Below are positions 29,971-39,289 of a stretch of DNA of 64,000 nucleotides, in pieces (within the stretch, counting starts at the first letter, position 1; each line of letters opens with the position of its first letter). The notes under the pieces are model-generated. The model did no database searches. It worked only from the letters and a program-made list of their open reading frames with translations, and was not told where the DNA came from. A program made the position numbers and the translations under genes. The stretch comes from Companilactobacillus versmoldensis DSM 14857 = KCTC 3814. GTDB lineage: Bacteria; Bacillota; Bacilli; Lactobacillales; Lactobacillaceae. The stretch spans positions 62,001-126,000 of the forward strand of contig NZ_AZFA01000004.1 of the NCBI RefSeq assembly GCF_001434295.1. Direction: 5' to 3'.

Positions 29971-29995
29971 AGCACTGTACTTATAAGAGTGCTAA
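29969..29995 (+). promoter_or_regulatory. CIRCE element (HrcA operator)
   Basis: TTAGCACTG-N9-GAGTGCTAA. This equals the CIRCE consensus TTAGCACTC-N9-GAGTGCTAA except one base, with exact 9-9-9 spacing. Placed just downstream of the clpP promoter, so HrcA should repress clpP. Confidence 0.9.
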
Positions 29996-30015
29996 TTAAA
30001 AATAGGAGGCATTTT

Positions 30016-30603
30016 ATGTTAGTTCCTACAGTTATTGAAAAAAGTTCACGTGGCGAACGTGCCTATGATATTTATTCAAGATTATTAAAAGATAGAATTA
30101 TTATGTTATCAGGTGAAGTTAACAGTCAAATGGCAAACACTGTTATCGCTGAATTATTATTCCTTGATGCTCAAGATTCAGACAAGGATATTTCAATGTA
30201 CATCAACTCACCTGGTGGCTCAGTTACTGATGGTTTAGCTATCATGGACACTATGAATTTTGTTAAATCTGATGTCCAAACAATTGCTACTGGTATGGCA
30301 GCTTCAATGGCCAGTGTCTTGTTGTCAGCTGGAACAAAGGGTAAGAGATTTGCTCTTCCAAACTCAACTGTCCTCATTCACCAACCATTAGGTGGCGCTC
30401 AAGGTCAACAAACAGAAATCGAAATTGCTGCTCAAGAGATTTTGAAGACTAGAAAGAGATTGAACCATATCTTGGCTGATAATTCTGGTCAAAGCTTTGA
30501 GAAACTTCAAAAAGATACTGATCGTGATAACTACATGACAGCTGAAGAAGCTAAAGATTATGGCTTGATCGATGATATCATGACTAACAAAGCTGAAAAA
30601 TAA
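30016..30603 (+). CDS. clpP: ATP-dependent Clp protease proteolytic subunit
   Basis: 195 residues. Serine protease subunit that forms the 14-mer with ClpX/ClpC/ClpE. Catalytic Ser97 in GMAASMAS, His122 in IHQPLGG, and Asp in the YGLIDD segment near residue 171. The frame can be read from 29989, but AGGAGG lies before the ATG at 30016. Monocistronic, with a hairpin and a strong terminator after it. Orientation is opposite to whiA and cggR, unlike the usual lactobacillus arrangement. Confidence 0.98.
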   Translation: MLVPTVIEKSSRGERAYDIYSRLLKDRIIMLSGEVNSQMANTVIAELLFLDAQDSDKDISMYINSPGGSVTDGLAIMDTMNFVKSDVQTIATGMAASMASVLLSAGTKGKRFALPNSTVLIHQPLGGAQGQQTEIEIAAQEILKTRKRLNHILADNSGQSFEKLQKDTDRDNYMTAEEAKDYGLIDDIMTNKAEK

Positions 30604-30657
30604 TTTTTACTGATCATAGTTGAAAAATATCTGGATAAATTCCAGATCAAAAATAAA

Positions 30658-30695
30658 GGGTAATGAAAAATCTAAGATTTTTCATTACCCTTTTT
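30658..30695. terminator. Bidirectional terminator between clpP and a tetR-type gene
   Basis: 33-base perfect palindrome, arms of 16 around one base (arm starts GGGTAATGAAAAATCT), then TTTTT on plus. It overlaps the last codons of the convergent TetR gene. A smaller ATCTGG/CCAGAT hairpin lies just upstream at 30629-30647. Confidence 0.85.
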
Positions 30696-31313
30696 GTTTC
30701 CCATATTTCCGGATATTCCTAACATTTCGTAAGGAGATAAATACAGGCCTTTCATAATTACTTTGGCGACCATTTCGTTGGTCAAATCACCCTCGCCATC
30801 GACCCAGGTCTTAATGATTGTCATAATCATACTGGTGATCAATCTAATAGCATATTCATTCGGAATGCCTGCAGAAAAGTCATTATTACCTTTGACACGT
30901 TTCAGATCATTCAAGATAGCAGTCTTCAGTTCTTTTGAGATAGTCGGATAAAACTCTGGATCACCATTTGTCCCAAGCATAAATCTGACTAATTCTTTAT
31001 TCTCAGCTACCAAATCGACCAGATTCATGATCACTGGATATGGTTCGTCTTTCGAAAAATATCGATAATCCATTGAATCACCCATCTCAGTCTGCAAGAT
31101 AAGTTCGACCTTATCATTGAAATTTTTTGTGACTTGATTAACTAGATCATTTTTATCTAAGTAATGTAAGTAAAATGTTCCTCGATTAATATGACTGATT
31201 CGAGTAATATCGCTGACTGAAATTTGCGCTAATGTTTTATTTTTCCCAGCTTCTAACAAAGCATGAATAATATTTTCTTCAGTTTTCTTTTGACGCTCTT
31301 TTTGTGAAGTCAT
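30672..31313 (-). CDS. TetR-family transcriptional regulator
   Basis: 213 residues. Helix-turn-helix about 25-60, ending in RGTFYLHYLDKNDLVNQV, then a C-terminal ligand-binding domain of the TetR_C-type. TTAGGAGA lies before the ATG. Divergent from an ABC transporter pair; likely its repressor. Palindromes in the shared gap are candidate operators. Confidence 0.9.
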   Translation of the reverse strand: MTSQKERQKKTEENIIHALLEAGKNKTLAQISVSDITRISHINRGTFYLHYLDKNDLVNQVTKNFNDKVELILQTEMGDSMDYRYFSKDEPYPVIMNLVDLVAENKELVRFMLGTNGDPEFYPTISKELKTAILNDLKRVKGNNDFSAGIPNEYAIRLITSMIMTIIKTWVDGEGDLTNEMVAKVIMKGLYLSPYEMLGISGNMGNKKGNEKS

Positions 31314-31327
31314 GGTAATCTCCTAAC

Positions 31328-31413
31328 TTAATCAACACTTTTTTAAATTCTGAGCATTGAAATTGATTAATCAAATGGTTTAATGAATTTGAACAATTAA
31401 TCAACACGGTGTT
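31328..31413. promoter_or_regulatory. Candidate TetR operators in the tetR/ABC gap
   Basis: The gap holds TTAATCAACAC twice (near 31329 and 31398), a perfect palindrome TTGATTAATCAA (31363-31374) and AACAC-G-GTGTT (31403-31413). TTGAAC at 31389 may be the -35 of the ABC genes, overlapping these. Which element binds the regulator is not decided by sequence. Confidence 0.45.
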
Positions 31414-31442
31414 CATTATATGAGTAGTTGGAGGAAAATACC

Positions 31443-32147
31443 ATGGAAAGTTTTATTTCAGTTAAAAATGAAACCAAAAGTTTTGGAAAAGGGTCCCATA
31501 TAGTCAATGCGAATAAAGACATTAGTTTTGAAATTGAAACCGGTGAACTGACTATTATTCTCGGTGCTTCTGGAGCTGGTAAATCCACACTTTTAAATGT
31601 ATTAGGCGGTATGGACCATCTAACAAGTGGCTCGGTCAATGTAAACGGTCTGGAGCTCGCCGATCAGGATACGAAGGAATTAACTACCTATCGTCGCAAA
31701 AAAATTGGTTTTGTTTTTCAATTTTATAATCTAGTTCAAAATTTAACAACACTTGAAAATGTTGAATTAGCATCAGAAATTGCTGATCAACCGATGGCTG
31801 CTAAGGATGCTTTAACGGCAGTTGGACTCGAATCTCGAATGAACAACTTTCCAGCCCAACTATCGGGAGGAGAACAGCAACGAGTGTCCATTGCCCGGGC
31901 AATCGCTAAAAATCCTGATTTACTACTTGCGGATGAGCCTACTGGGGCGCTTGATTACAAAACCGGGAAAAAGATCTTACAGTTGTTCCAAGACTTCACC
32001 CATCAGTCCCATAAAAACGTAATTATCGTCACACATAATAGCCTGATCAAACCAATGGCTGATCACGTAATTGAAATTACTGATGGTCAAATCAAGTCAG
32101 ATACTCGTAACTCTGACCCAACACCTGTTGAAAAGCTTGAATGGTAG
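31443..32147 (+). CDS. ABC transporter ATP-binding protein (MacB/LolD type)
   Basis: 234 residues. Walker [13 protein letters not shown]-loop in FVFQFYNL, signature LSGGEQQR, Walker [13 protein letters not shown], switch His in IVTHN. Subfamily pairs with FtsX-type permeases in peptide or drug efflux and sensing. GGAGG lies 8 bases before the ATG at 31443. Next gene follows after 10 bases. Confidence 0.95.
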   Translation: MESFISVKNETKSFGKGSHIVNANKDISFEIETGELTIILGASGAGKSTLLNVLGGMDHLTSGSVNVNGLELADQDTKELTTYRRKKIGFVFQFYNLVQNLTTLENVELASEIADQPMAAKDALTAVGLESRMNNFPAQLSGGEQQRVSIARAIAKNPDLLLADEPTGALDYKTGKKILQLFQDFTHQSHKNVIIVTHNSLIKPMADHVIEITDGQIKSDTRNSDPTPVEKLEW

Positions 32148-32157
32148 GTGTAGAAAA

Positions 32158-34875
32158 ATGAAAACATTAAACAAAAATATTAGACGTGAATTTAAAATGT
32201 CTCTAGGACGCTTTTTGTCCGTTTCTGCTTTACTAATGCTAGGAGTATTCATTTTAATTGGCCTCAACGTCACTGGTCCAAACATGCGCCAAACAGCCCA
32301 AAAAGCTTATGATGAATCAAATTTGGCAGATGCCAAGATAACTACTACTTCTAGTTTGAATCGATCAGATCAGGACTATTTGAAGGATTTAAAACAAGTC
32401 AAACAAATCAATTTTGGCCATAGCAAAGACACCTTGATCAAAAATACCCAACATGCTTTACGAATCGAGAGTGTTCCGACATCCCTTTCCAAAATGCATT
32501 TGACTAAGGTTCATACACCACAAAGTTCAAACCAAATTGTATTAAGTGACAACTTAAAAGGAAAATACCATTTAAATGAATATATTAAATTAGCCGGTAC
32601 AAAAAAGAATACTGCTTCAGGTCTGAAAAATAATAAATTTAAAATTGTTGGTTTTGTAAATTCAACTGAATATCTTAAAAAGGATAATATTGGCAAAACC
32701 ACTGCTGGTACCGACTCACTTTACGGCTTCGCATATCTTAAAAAACAAGCCTTTTCAGCTAATAATCCTAATTTTGCTCGGGTCAGTTTTAAGAATGTTA
32801 GTGGAAATGCCTATTCTCAGAAATATGAAACAAAAGTTTCCAATATAGTTAAATCATTACAACCTAAATTAAATCATCGGAATAATTCAACGGTCAGTTC
32901 ATTGAGGAAAAAAATCAACAATAAATTGAGCACTGGTGACCAAGCAATAAAAGTAAATTCAACCAAAATCACCTCGGCAAAATCGACTTTACAAAATCAG
33001 CAAAATGCTCTCTCCACTCAGCTAGATCAAGCCCGGGCCACTGGAAATTCCGCTTCGATCTCACAGCTGTCTTCTCAACAGCAGCAATTAACTGATAAAA
33101 TCAATACGTTAGATTCTCAACAACAAGCACTAAATAAATCTAAAAAGAAATTGAATCAGTTGCAAGATCAAAAGAAACAACTAAGCAATATGACTTTAAC
33201 CATCCAAGGAAGAAACGATTACAACGAGGGGTATAACAATTACGGTGAAGATGCTCAAAGGATTGATTCACTTGGAAAATCCTTCCCTGCATTTTTCTTT
33301 CTAATTGCCATTCTTGTCAGTTTTACAACCATGAGACGCATGGTTGAAGAAAAACGGATCGAGATGGGAACTCTACGTGCCCTTGGATATTCAAAAGGCG
33401 AAGTTATGCGTGAGTTCCTGATATACAGTTTTCTTACTGCTTTATTAGGTACAACTGTTGGTAGCTTTTTAGGTTTGATAACTCTTCCAAAGATTATTTT
33501 CAAAGCTTATACAGCTAATTTCACTTTTGCCAATTTACAGCTTGCTATTCATCCTTGGTATATTGTCATCTCTTTCATCATTGCCTTTCTTTCAACCGTC
33601 CTTGCCTCATGGTTAGCTTCTCGGAAGCAACTCAGGACAAATCCAGCTGAATTGATGCTGCCCAAAGCACCTGCAAGCGGTTCTCGAATTTTATTGGAAC
33701 ATATCAGTCTAATTTGGGATCATTTAAACTTTTCCTATAAAGTAACCGCCAGAAATCTTTTTAGATATAAAGGTAGAATGCTGATGACTATTGTCGGCGT
33801 TGCGGGAGCCACTGCTTTGATGATCACAGGGTTTGGTATCAAAGATTCCTTGAACACCATCGTTGATCAGCAATTTGGTAATATCAGTCGCTACGACATT
33901 ATTACAGCTTATAATCCTGAATCCTCAAATCAAAATATTGAACGTGCAAAGGATGTCGTTAAAAACGATAATAATGTTAAAAAATATGATGGTGCTTATT
34001 TTGCCAACGTTTATGCTACACGCAATGGTGACTACGCCCGAGAAAATATTTCTTTGACGGTACCGACAAATTCAAAACGAATCAGTCAGTACATCAAGTT
34101 GCAGAATTACAAATCTGGAAAAAAGTTAAATTTATCAAATTCAGGTGCTATTATCTCCCAAAAACTAGCACATCTTCAAAATGTTTCCGTTGGTGATAAT
34201 ATGAAGATTCATGAAACTGATGGGACGACATACAAAATCAAGGTCGCCGGAATTACGACAATGTATGCCGGTCATTATATTTATATGAATCAAAATTATT
34301 ACCAAAAGGTTTTCAACAAAAAATTCAGTTCCAATGCATATCTAGTAACTTTAAAACATTCTACGAAAAAACAAGTTAATAATTTTGCTGCCAAATTCAA
34401 TCACCAACAGGCTGCAGTACAAACCGTTCAGTCACAAGAAACTAAATCTACCATCACTAATATTTTAAGCAATCTCAACAATCTTATTATCGTCTTAGTT
34501 TTGAGTGCTTCATTGCTGTCTTTGGTCGTTCTTTATACACTGACCAACATTAATATTAGTGAACGTGTCCGTGAATTATCGACTTTGAAAGTTTTAGGAT
34601 TTTATCCCAATGAAGTCTTAATGTATATCTATCGCGAGACAAATATCCTGACTGGAATTGGGATTGTCTTAGGACTTGGAGTTGGCTATGCGTTCCATGA
34701 TTATATTATGAAATTATTACCTCCAGCAACGGCAATGGTCGCACCAGGATTATCGTGGTCCAATCCAATTATTTCAGTTATTCTCATGATTATTTTCTCT
34801 CTCATTGTCATGATAATGATGAATTCCAAAATTAAAAAAATAGACATGTTAGAAGCATTAAAATCTGTCGATTAA
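32158..34875 (+). CDS. FtsX-type ABC transporter permease with large extracytoplasmic domains
   Basis: 905 residues. One transmembrane helix near the N-terminus, then a large outside domain with a Gln/Ser/Lys-rich coiled-coil stretch (about residues 265-345), a first FtsX domain (three helices, about 380-510), a second long outside domain, and a second FtsX domain at the C-terminus. The MRRMVEEKRIEMGTLRALGYSKGEV motif is typical of these permeases. The ORF also opens at 32071, inside the ATPase gene, but AGGTG precedes the ATG at 32158. Function is likely peptide or drug efflux or cell-envelope stress response, since no two-component system adjoins. Confidence 0.9.
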   Translation: MKTLNKNIRREFKMSLGRFLSVSALLMLGVFILIGLNVTGPNMRQTAQKAYDESNLADAKITTTSSLNRSDQDYLKDLKQVKQINFGHSKDTLIKNTQHALRIESVPTSLSKMHLTKVHTPQSSNQIVLSDNLKGKYHLNEYIKLAGTKKNTASGLKNNKFKIVGFVNSTEYLKKDNIGKTTAGTDSLYGFAYLKKQAFSANNPNFARVSFKNVSGNAYSQKYETKVSNIVKSLQPKLNHRNNSTVSSLRKKINNKLSTGDQAIKVNSTKITSAKSTLQNQQNALSTQLDQARATGNSASISQLSSQQQQLTDKINTLDSQQQALNKSKKKLNQLQDQKKQLSNMTLTIQGRNDYNEGYNNYGEDAQRIDSLGKSFPAFFFLIAILVSFTTMRRMVEEKRIEMGTLRALGYSKGEVMREFLIYSFLTALLGTTVGSFLGLITLPKIIFKAYTANFTFANLQLAIHPWYIVISFIIAFLSTVLASWLASRKQLRTNPAELMLPKAPASGSRILLEHISLIWDHLNFSYKVTARNLFRYKGRMLMTIVGVAGATALMITGFGIKDSLNTIVDQQFGNISRYDIITAYNPESSNQNIERAKDVVKNDNNVKKYDGAYFANVYATRNGDYARENISLTVPTNSKRISQYIKLQNYKSGKKLNLSNSGAIISQKLAHLQNVSVGDNMKIHETDGTTYKIKVAGITTMYAGHYIYMNQNYYQKVFNKKFSSNAYLVTLKHSTKKQVNNFAAKFNHQQAAVQTVQSQETKSTITNILSNLNNLIIVLVLSASLLSLVVLYTLTNINISERVRELSTLKVLGFYPNEVLMYIYRETNILTGIGIVLGLGVGYAFHDYIMKLLPPATAMVAPGLSWSNPIISVILMIIFSLIVMIMMNSKIKKIDMLEALKSVD

Positions 34876-34894
34876 AATTTCAAGCAACAAAAAA

Positions 34895-34930
34895 ACATTT
34901 CTAAGAATTGATCTTAGAAATGTTTTTTTT
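34895..34930 (+). terminator. Terminator of the ABC operon
   Basis: Stem ACATTTCTAAG and its complement with a short loop, followed by eight T. Twenty bases after the permease stop. Confidence 0.9.
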
Positions 34931-34974
34931 GATCAAGCAACTTTTTATTTAATAACTAGAAATTACCTAAATGA

Positions 34975-35718
34975 TTACCAGACTTGATCGGTTGGTCCGA
35001 CTGTAAATTCATTGATAGTAGTATCTTCGGGTGTATCGATTGCATATGACACTACGTTAGCAATTTTATCAGCTGAAAGCTCTGTTTCAGATCTGACAGC
35101 TGCTTCACCCTCAGCCACAGCTTTATCCGGAATATGACTAGTTAAATTAGAATTAACAGCAGCGGGGTAAATGACTGAGGTCCGGATATGTTCATTATTT
35201 TGAGCACATTCCATTCTCAAAACTTCCATCAAATCTTTAACTCCCCACTTAGTAGCACCGTATACGGCGCCACCTGGATAAGCTTTGATTCCTGCAACAG
35301 ATGAAGTGGCAATTATTTGTCCTGAATTTTGTTTTCTAAATTCTGGTAAGATAGCAGCAATTCCATACAAGACACCCTTCAAATTGACATCGATCATTAA
35401 ATCCCAATCTTCAACTCTAAGTTCTGATAACGGTGAATTAGGCATTACTCCAGCATTGAGATAGATAACATCAACGTGACCAAACTTTTCTTTAGCCAAA
35501 TCGACTAACTTTTTACTATCGTCGCGTTTTGTCACATCAGTTTTTTGATAAATAGCTTGTCCACCAGCGGCTTTTATCTGATCAACAATCTTACTCAATT
35601 TGTCAGTATTCCTAGCACCTAAAACAACTTTAGCACACTCAGTAGCTAATTTTTTAGCAGTTGCTTCCCCAATACCAGAAGAAGCACCTGTAATAATTAC
35701 AACTTTATCTTTAATCAT
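34975..35718 (-). CDS. Short-chain dehydrogenase/reductase
   Basis: 247 residues. Cofactor loop TGASSGIGEA, NAG motif YLNAGVMP, catalytic Ser in ATSSVAG, and YGATKWGVK with the Tyr-x3-Lys pair. Classical SDR with NAD(P); close in style to YdfG/clavaldehyde-type dehydrogenases acting on hydroxy acids or carbonyls. GGGAGTG precedes the ATG. Substrate unknown; flanked by unrelated genes. Confidence 0.92.
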   Translation of the reverse strand: MIKDKVVIITGASSGIGEATAKKLATECAKVVLGARNTDKLSKIVDQIKAAGGQAIYQKTDVTKRDDSKKLVDLAKEKFGHVDVIYLNAGVMPNSPLSELRVEDWDLMIDVNLKGVLYGIAAILPEFRKQNSGQIIATSSVAGIKAYPGGAVYGATKWGVKDLMEVLRMECAQNNEHIRTSVIYPAAVNSNLTSHIPDKAVAEGEAAVRSETELSADKIANVVSYAIDTPEDTTINEFTVGPTDQVW

Positions 35719-35859
35719 TAAAAAACACTCCCATTCTTGTTTTCAAATCAAGTATAGTAGTGTTTCTGAGAATATTTAAATACTTATACGTTATGGCTTG
35801 ATATAGCTTTAAATTATGTTACTTAAAAAACATAAGCAATTGCTATTCTTCCAAATATA

Positions 35860-36648
35860 TTAGTTTCGGAGATTGCTAAAAATAAAATGTCTCAATGACT
35901 GATTAAATTCATCGGGGATCTCTGCCATAATATCGTGACCACAATTTGATAATTCAATCTGCTTGATTAGGGAACTTTTGTCAGCTAATACTTTAGCAAA
36001 CTGAGGATCAAAATAAGGACTTTGTTCGGCCACGACTAAGCTGATCGGTATTTGAGTAGTTACCAATGTCTTGATCCAATCCTGTTGAAAGTGGTCAAAT
36101 AACAACGGCAAACTACTAACTCGGTCAAATGGTGTTTGGCGCTTAGCCAAATCAAGCTGACTAATGACTCGTCGATCCAAACCATGCAAAGTTTCATGAC
36201 CGGTGTTGGTCTTACTGGCTTTAGTTTGATAGTTCCCTAATGTATAGTCTTTGAAACCATATGGCCAAATGCTGTCATTTAGCATTTTCGGAGATTGATC
36301 GATACTCATCATAGCTTTGATATTGTGGGATTTTTCCAGATAAGCATAGCAGACACTTGCTCCCATTGAATGACCAATCAAAATCGGACGTTTGAGCTGT
36401 AGATATTTCACTAAATTTACTAAGTCTGTTGCTAGCTGATCAATTTTTAATCCTTGCTTCGTCCGTTGTGAGTGCCCATGATTACGATGGTCATAGGTGA
36501 TAACCCTACAATTCATGTCTAATAAATAATCAACCTGTTGTGACCAGATCTCTTGATAGCCGCCAAATCCTTCTACTAAAACTACTGGCTGTCCCTTTCC
36601 ACGGTCTTGATAATCCAATCTAATTGAATCATTAGTATAAAAATCCAT
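35860..36648 (-). CDS. Alpha/beta-fold hydrolase
   Basis: 262 residues. Nucleophile GHSMGASV near residue 95, oxyanion stretch VEGFGGYQEIW, His in NCGHDIMAE near the end. No signal peptide, so cytoplasmic. AGGAGG precedes the ATG. Lies downstream of the malonate decarboxylase terminator, so it is probably transcribed separately. Substrate unknown. Confidence 0.88.
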   Translation of the reverse strand: MDFYTNDSIRLDYQDRGKGQPVVLVEGFGGYQEIWSQQVDYLLDMNCRVITYDHRNHGHSQRTKQGLKIDQLATDLVNLVKYLQLKRPILIGHSMGASVCYAYLEKSHNIKAMMSIDQSPKMLNDSIWPYGFKDYTLGNYQTKASKTNTGHETLHGLDRRVISQLDLAKRQTPFDRVSSLPLLFDHFQQDWIKTLVTTQIPISLVVAEQSPYFDPQFAKVLADKSSLIKQIELSNCGHDIMAEIPDEFNQSLRHFIFSNLRN

Positions 36649-36675
36649 TTTTTCCTCCTAAAAACTAGTTCACAC

Positions 36676-36718
36676 AAAATAACCATCAACTCAAGCAGAT
36701 TGAATTGATGGTTATTTT
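36676..36718. terminator. Terminator of the malonate decarboxylase operon
   Basis: AAAATAACCATCAA and its complement enclose a 15-base loop, ending right at the mdcG stop; the minus-strand side continues into a short T tract. Separates the mdc operon from the hydrolase. Confidence 0.75.
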
Positions 36719-37337
36719 AAATTTCCCAAGGATCAGTTACTAATTTAGGTCCCTTAATAGTCTTGACCATGGTCGTCGAGTTGGCATTAGCATATTCTTC
36801 TAAAGAAAAACCGTCTGTGCCCTGAATTACTTGAAGATCTGCATGAACTTCAAACTGATTAAGAGTTTTCAATAATTGTTGTGCAGATTTTTGGTTGATT
36901 CTTTGCTTTGGTTTCCATACCAAGTCAAGGTCACTGGTCATCTTTGCTGAAGGTGTCTTAGTGGCCAATTCAAAACCGACACTACCGCTGATACCCCAAG
37001 TGAAATCACTTAAGATAGGTGCAATTTTTTCTAAAGTCATCACTGCAGGTAACTCCTTACGCGCATTTGAGAGGTCCAACCAGGCATTGTTTTGGACCAA
37101 TTCATAAGGAGTAATCGACTTAACAACTTTATCCAAACTCACCCAACTTGCCAGTCGCTGAGATCGTTCATGACCGCGAATACCAACTGGAATCAAATCA
37201 TCCGCAATTTGAGCCCGTCTGACCACTACTGTCAAAGATTTTGAGAAAACTTTTTCAGCCCAATCGGGCAGTTGGAGACTGGATAAATCTTGAACAGTCC
37301 TAATTTTTAACAAGTCATGTGGCGCGATTTCTACCAT
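36717..37337 (-). CDS. mdcG: Malonate decarboxylase holo-ACP synthase (phosphoribosyl-dephospho-CoA transferase)
   Basis: 206 residues. Attaches the 2'-(5''-triphosphoribosyl)-3'-dephospho-CoA group to the serine of MdcC. A nucleotidyltransferase-like acid pair is seen in MTSDLDLVW. Starts by overlapping the end of mdcDE by 7 bases, with no strong ribosome site, so coupled translation is likely. Last gene of the mdc operon. Confidence 0.88.
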   Translation of the reverse strand: MVEIAPHDLLKIRTVQDLSSLQLPDWAEKVFSKSLTVVVRRAQIADDLIPVGIRGHERSQRLASWVSLDKVVKSITPYELVQNNAWLDLSNARKELPAVMTLEKIAPILSDFTWGISGSVGFELATKTPSAKMTSDLDLVWKPKQRINQKSAQQLLKTLNQFEVHADLQVIQGTDGFSLEEYANANSTTMVKTIKGPKLVTDPWEI

Positions 37338-38989
37338 TGTTCGTCGACTAGTTTACGAACTTGTAGAGTAGCCTTGCGTCCACTGGCTTTAGCGATCTCT
37401 GTTTGATAACGGAAGTGAAGTGTTCTGTCACCATCTAGACTATCGATAGCTTCATCAATAATGGAATTGATCTTAGCAACATTTTCGTCTGTGGCTTCCC
37501 ATGAACCGATACCCTTGACTAATTTATAGAGTGCACCTAATTTTTCATAGTTGTCGATATCATAAGCCATAGCTGGAACATGCTTAGTAGCTTCTTCAAG
37601 TTCAGCAATGGTACGTTGAGTGATTCTAGCGGCACTGGCCTTTGACATTGCTTGGATAGTGATTGAATCATCATCCAAGGCAATCATACGATTAGATTGT
37701 AGACCATGGGCTAAGAAACCACCGGAGACAGCGTCACCAGGGATAAAGTCGATCACTGGATGGCCTGCTTGTCTAGATTTGGCATAGGCAGCGGCACTTG
37801 AACCAAGTGCCACATGGATACCAATCAATTCTTCTTGATAACCGTAGGCTTGGCTAGGTACATCAACGATCAAGACGATTGGACGTTTAACATCCTTATC
37901 TTTATCCTCTGCAACGATAGTATTAACGATATTGGCTACTGCAAATCCTTCTTGTAGACCTACTTCACCATCACGAACACGTGGGAATTCATTGTCAGCA
38001 TCGGGAACAATAGCAATATATTCCTTACCATCTTTTTGAGCATGAAGAACAGTTGAAACTGAACTGGTAGCATTCTTGATACCAGTAATGGCCTCAAACC
38101 AAGCACGTCCACGACTCTTAGTACCTTCTTTTTCACCACTGACTGCTGGAGCAATTTCGTGTTTTGTAGCAGTTACATTCTTGAATAATTCATTATATGA
38201 CTTGATATCAAGTTTCTTAGTCAAATCTAAATTATCAAGCAAACTCAGATAAAAATCAGTATTCTCAGTTCTGTGAGCGTCTTTTTTAGTTTTGATTTCA
38301 TTAATGATCGAGTTCTTGATGTTATCGACAGTATCTTCAACTACTTCGTCTACCAAATTAGTAGCTTCACGTTGCTTTGTTCCAAGTGTGTTCCAAATCA
38401 AATCTTTATCACTAGAATCAAATTCACGAACGCCAGCCTCTTGTTCAATAACTTCGGGACCGTTCAAGGCAATTCTGGCCTTATTTGTAGCAATCAAGTA
38501 TGACAAGATCGAAGCTGTGATAGACATACCACCGAATGAACCAACACGTCCTGGAACTACTCCGATAACTGGAACGTATTTCTTCAAAGCAATAACAGCA
38601 TTTTGAATCTCTGAAATTGATAATAAACCATAGTTAGCTTCTTGAAGACGAACACCACCAGTATCAAGAACAATTACAGGATAAACGGTCTTGCCATTTT
38701 GGTTGTCCTCTAAAACTTTTTCTAAAGTGGCTACGATCTTAGCACCACTGACTTCACCGATACCTCCACCTTGGAAATTACCTTCGATAGAAATAACTAC
38801 TGCTTGGTTACCATCAATTTGTCCTTTCATCAAGACAACACCGTCGTCACTTTCAGGAACGATGTTTTGTGGCTCCAAATGAGGTGAGATCATGTCATCT
38901 AATGGTCCAACGATCTCGCGAGCTGAATCATCATCTAAAATTGCTAAGGCATGTTGACGTGCATGTAATTCAACGAAACTATTTTTCAT
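37331..38989 (-). CDS. mdcDE: Malonate decarboxylase beta-gamma subunits, fused (MdcD-MdcE)
   Basis: 552 residues. Residues 1-~290 match the beta subunit MdcD (crotonase-like carboxyltransferase core, e.g. GGGIGEVSGAK, PGRVGSFGGMS). Residues ~300-552 match gamma MdcE, starting at GRAWFEAITG and containing the IVDVPSQAYGYQEE stretch. Together they decarboxylate malonyl-S-ACP to acetyl-S-ACP. In Klebsiella and Pseudomonas the two are separate genes; here one open frame joins them with no stop. GGAGG lies 9 bases before the ATG. Confidence 0.93.
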   Translation of the reverse strand: MKNSFVELHARQHALAILDDDSAREIVGPLDDMISPHLEPQNIVPESDDGVVLMKGQIDGNQAVVISIEGNFQGGGIGEVSGAKIVATLEKVLEDNQNGKTVYPVIVLDTGGVRLQEANYGLLSISEIQNAVIALKKYVPVIGVVPGRVGSFGGMSITASILSYLIATNKARIALNGPEVIEQEAGVREFDSSDKDLIWNTLGTKQREATNLVDEVVEDTVDNIKNSIINEIKTKKDAHRTENTDFYLSLLDNLDLTKKLDIKSYNELFKNVTATKHEIAPAVSGEKEGTKSRGRAWFEAITGIKNATSSVSTVLHAQKDGKEYIAIVPDADNEFPRVRDGEVGLQEGFAVANIVNTIVAEDKDKDVKRPIVLIVDVPSQAYGYQEELIGIHVALGSSAAAYAKSRQAGHPVIDFIPGDAVSGGFLAHGLQSNRMIALDDDSITIQAMSKASAARITQRTIAELEEATKHVPAMAYDIDNYEKLGALYKLVKGIGSWEATDENVAKINSIIDEAIDSLDGDRTLHFRYQTEIAKASGRKATLQVRKLVDEQW

Positions 38990-39275
38990 CTTTGAGTGCC
39001 TCCAATGCTTGAGTCAATCGTAAGTTAACAACTCCGGGAGTTGAACCAAAATCATTGATCTCGATATTTGCTTTAACTGGGTATCTATCAAAGAAACGTG
39101 TCAGGACATTTTCCCAAACATCGTGGAAACCATCACTACCAGTTACGATATTGATTTCTGTTTGTTTGTCTGTTGGTCTAAAAATAACTTCGAGGTCACC
39201 TGATGCAACCACACCAACGTGAACTGGTTTTTTTATTGCATCAGTTGTGTCGAAATTAAAATGTAGCTTTTCCAT
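38979..39275 (-). CDS. mdcC: Malonate decarboxylase acyl carrier protein (delta subunit)
   Basis: About 98 residues. Carries the prosthetic group on Ser25, seen in the conserved VASGDLEV stretch; with the ATG at 39275 this Ser is number 25, the same as in the characterised Klebsiella protein, which supports this start over the ATG at 39287. GGAG lies 6 bases before it. Overlaps mdcDE by 11 bases. Confidence 0.93.
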   Translation of the reverse strand: MEKLHFNFDTTDAIKKPVHVGVVASGDLEVIFRPTDKQTEINIVTGSDGFHDVWENVLTRFFDRYPVKANIEINDFGSTPGVVNLRLTQALEALKDEK

Positions 39276-39289
39276 ATTTATCTCCATTC

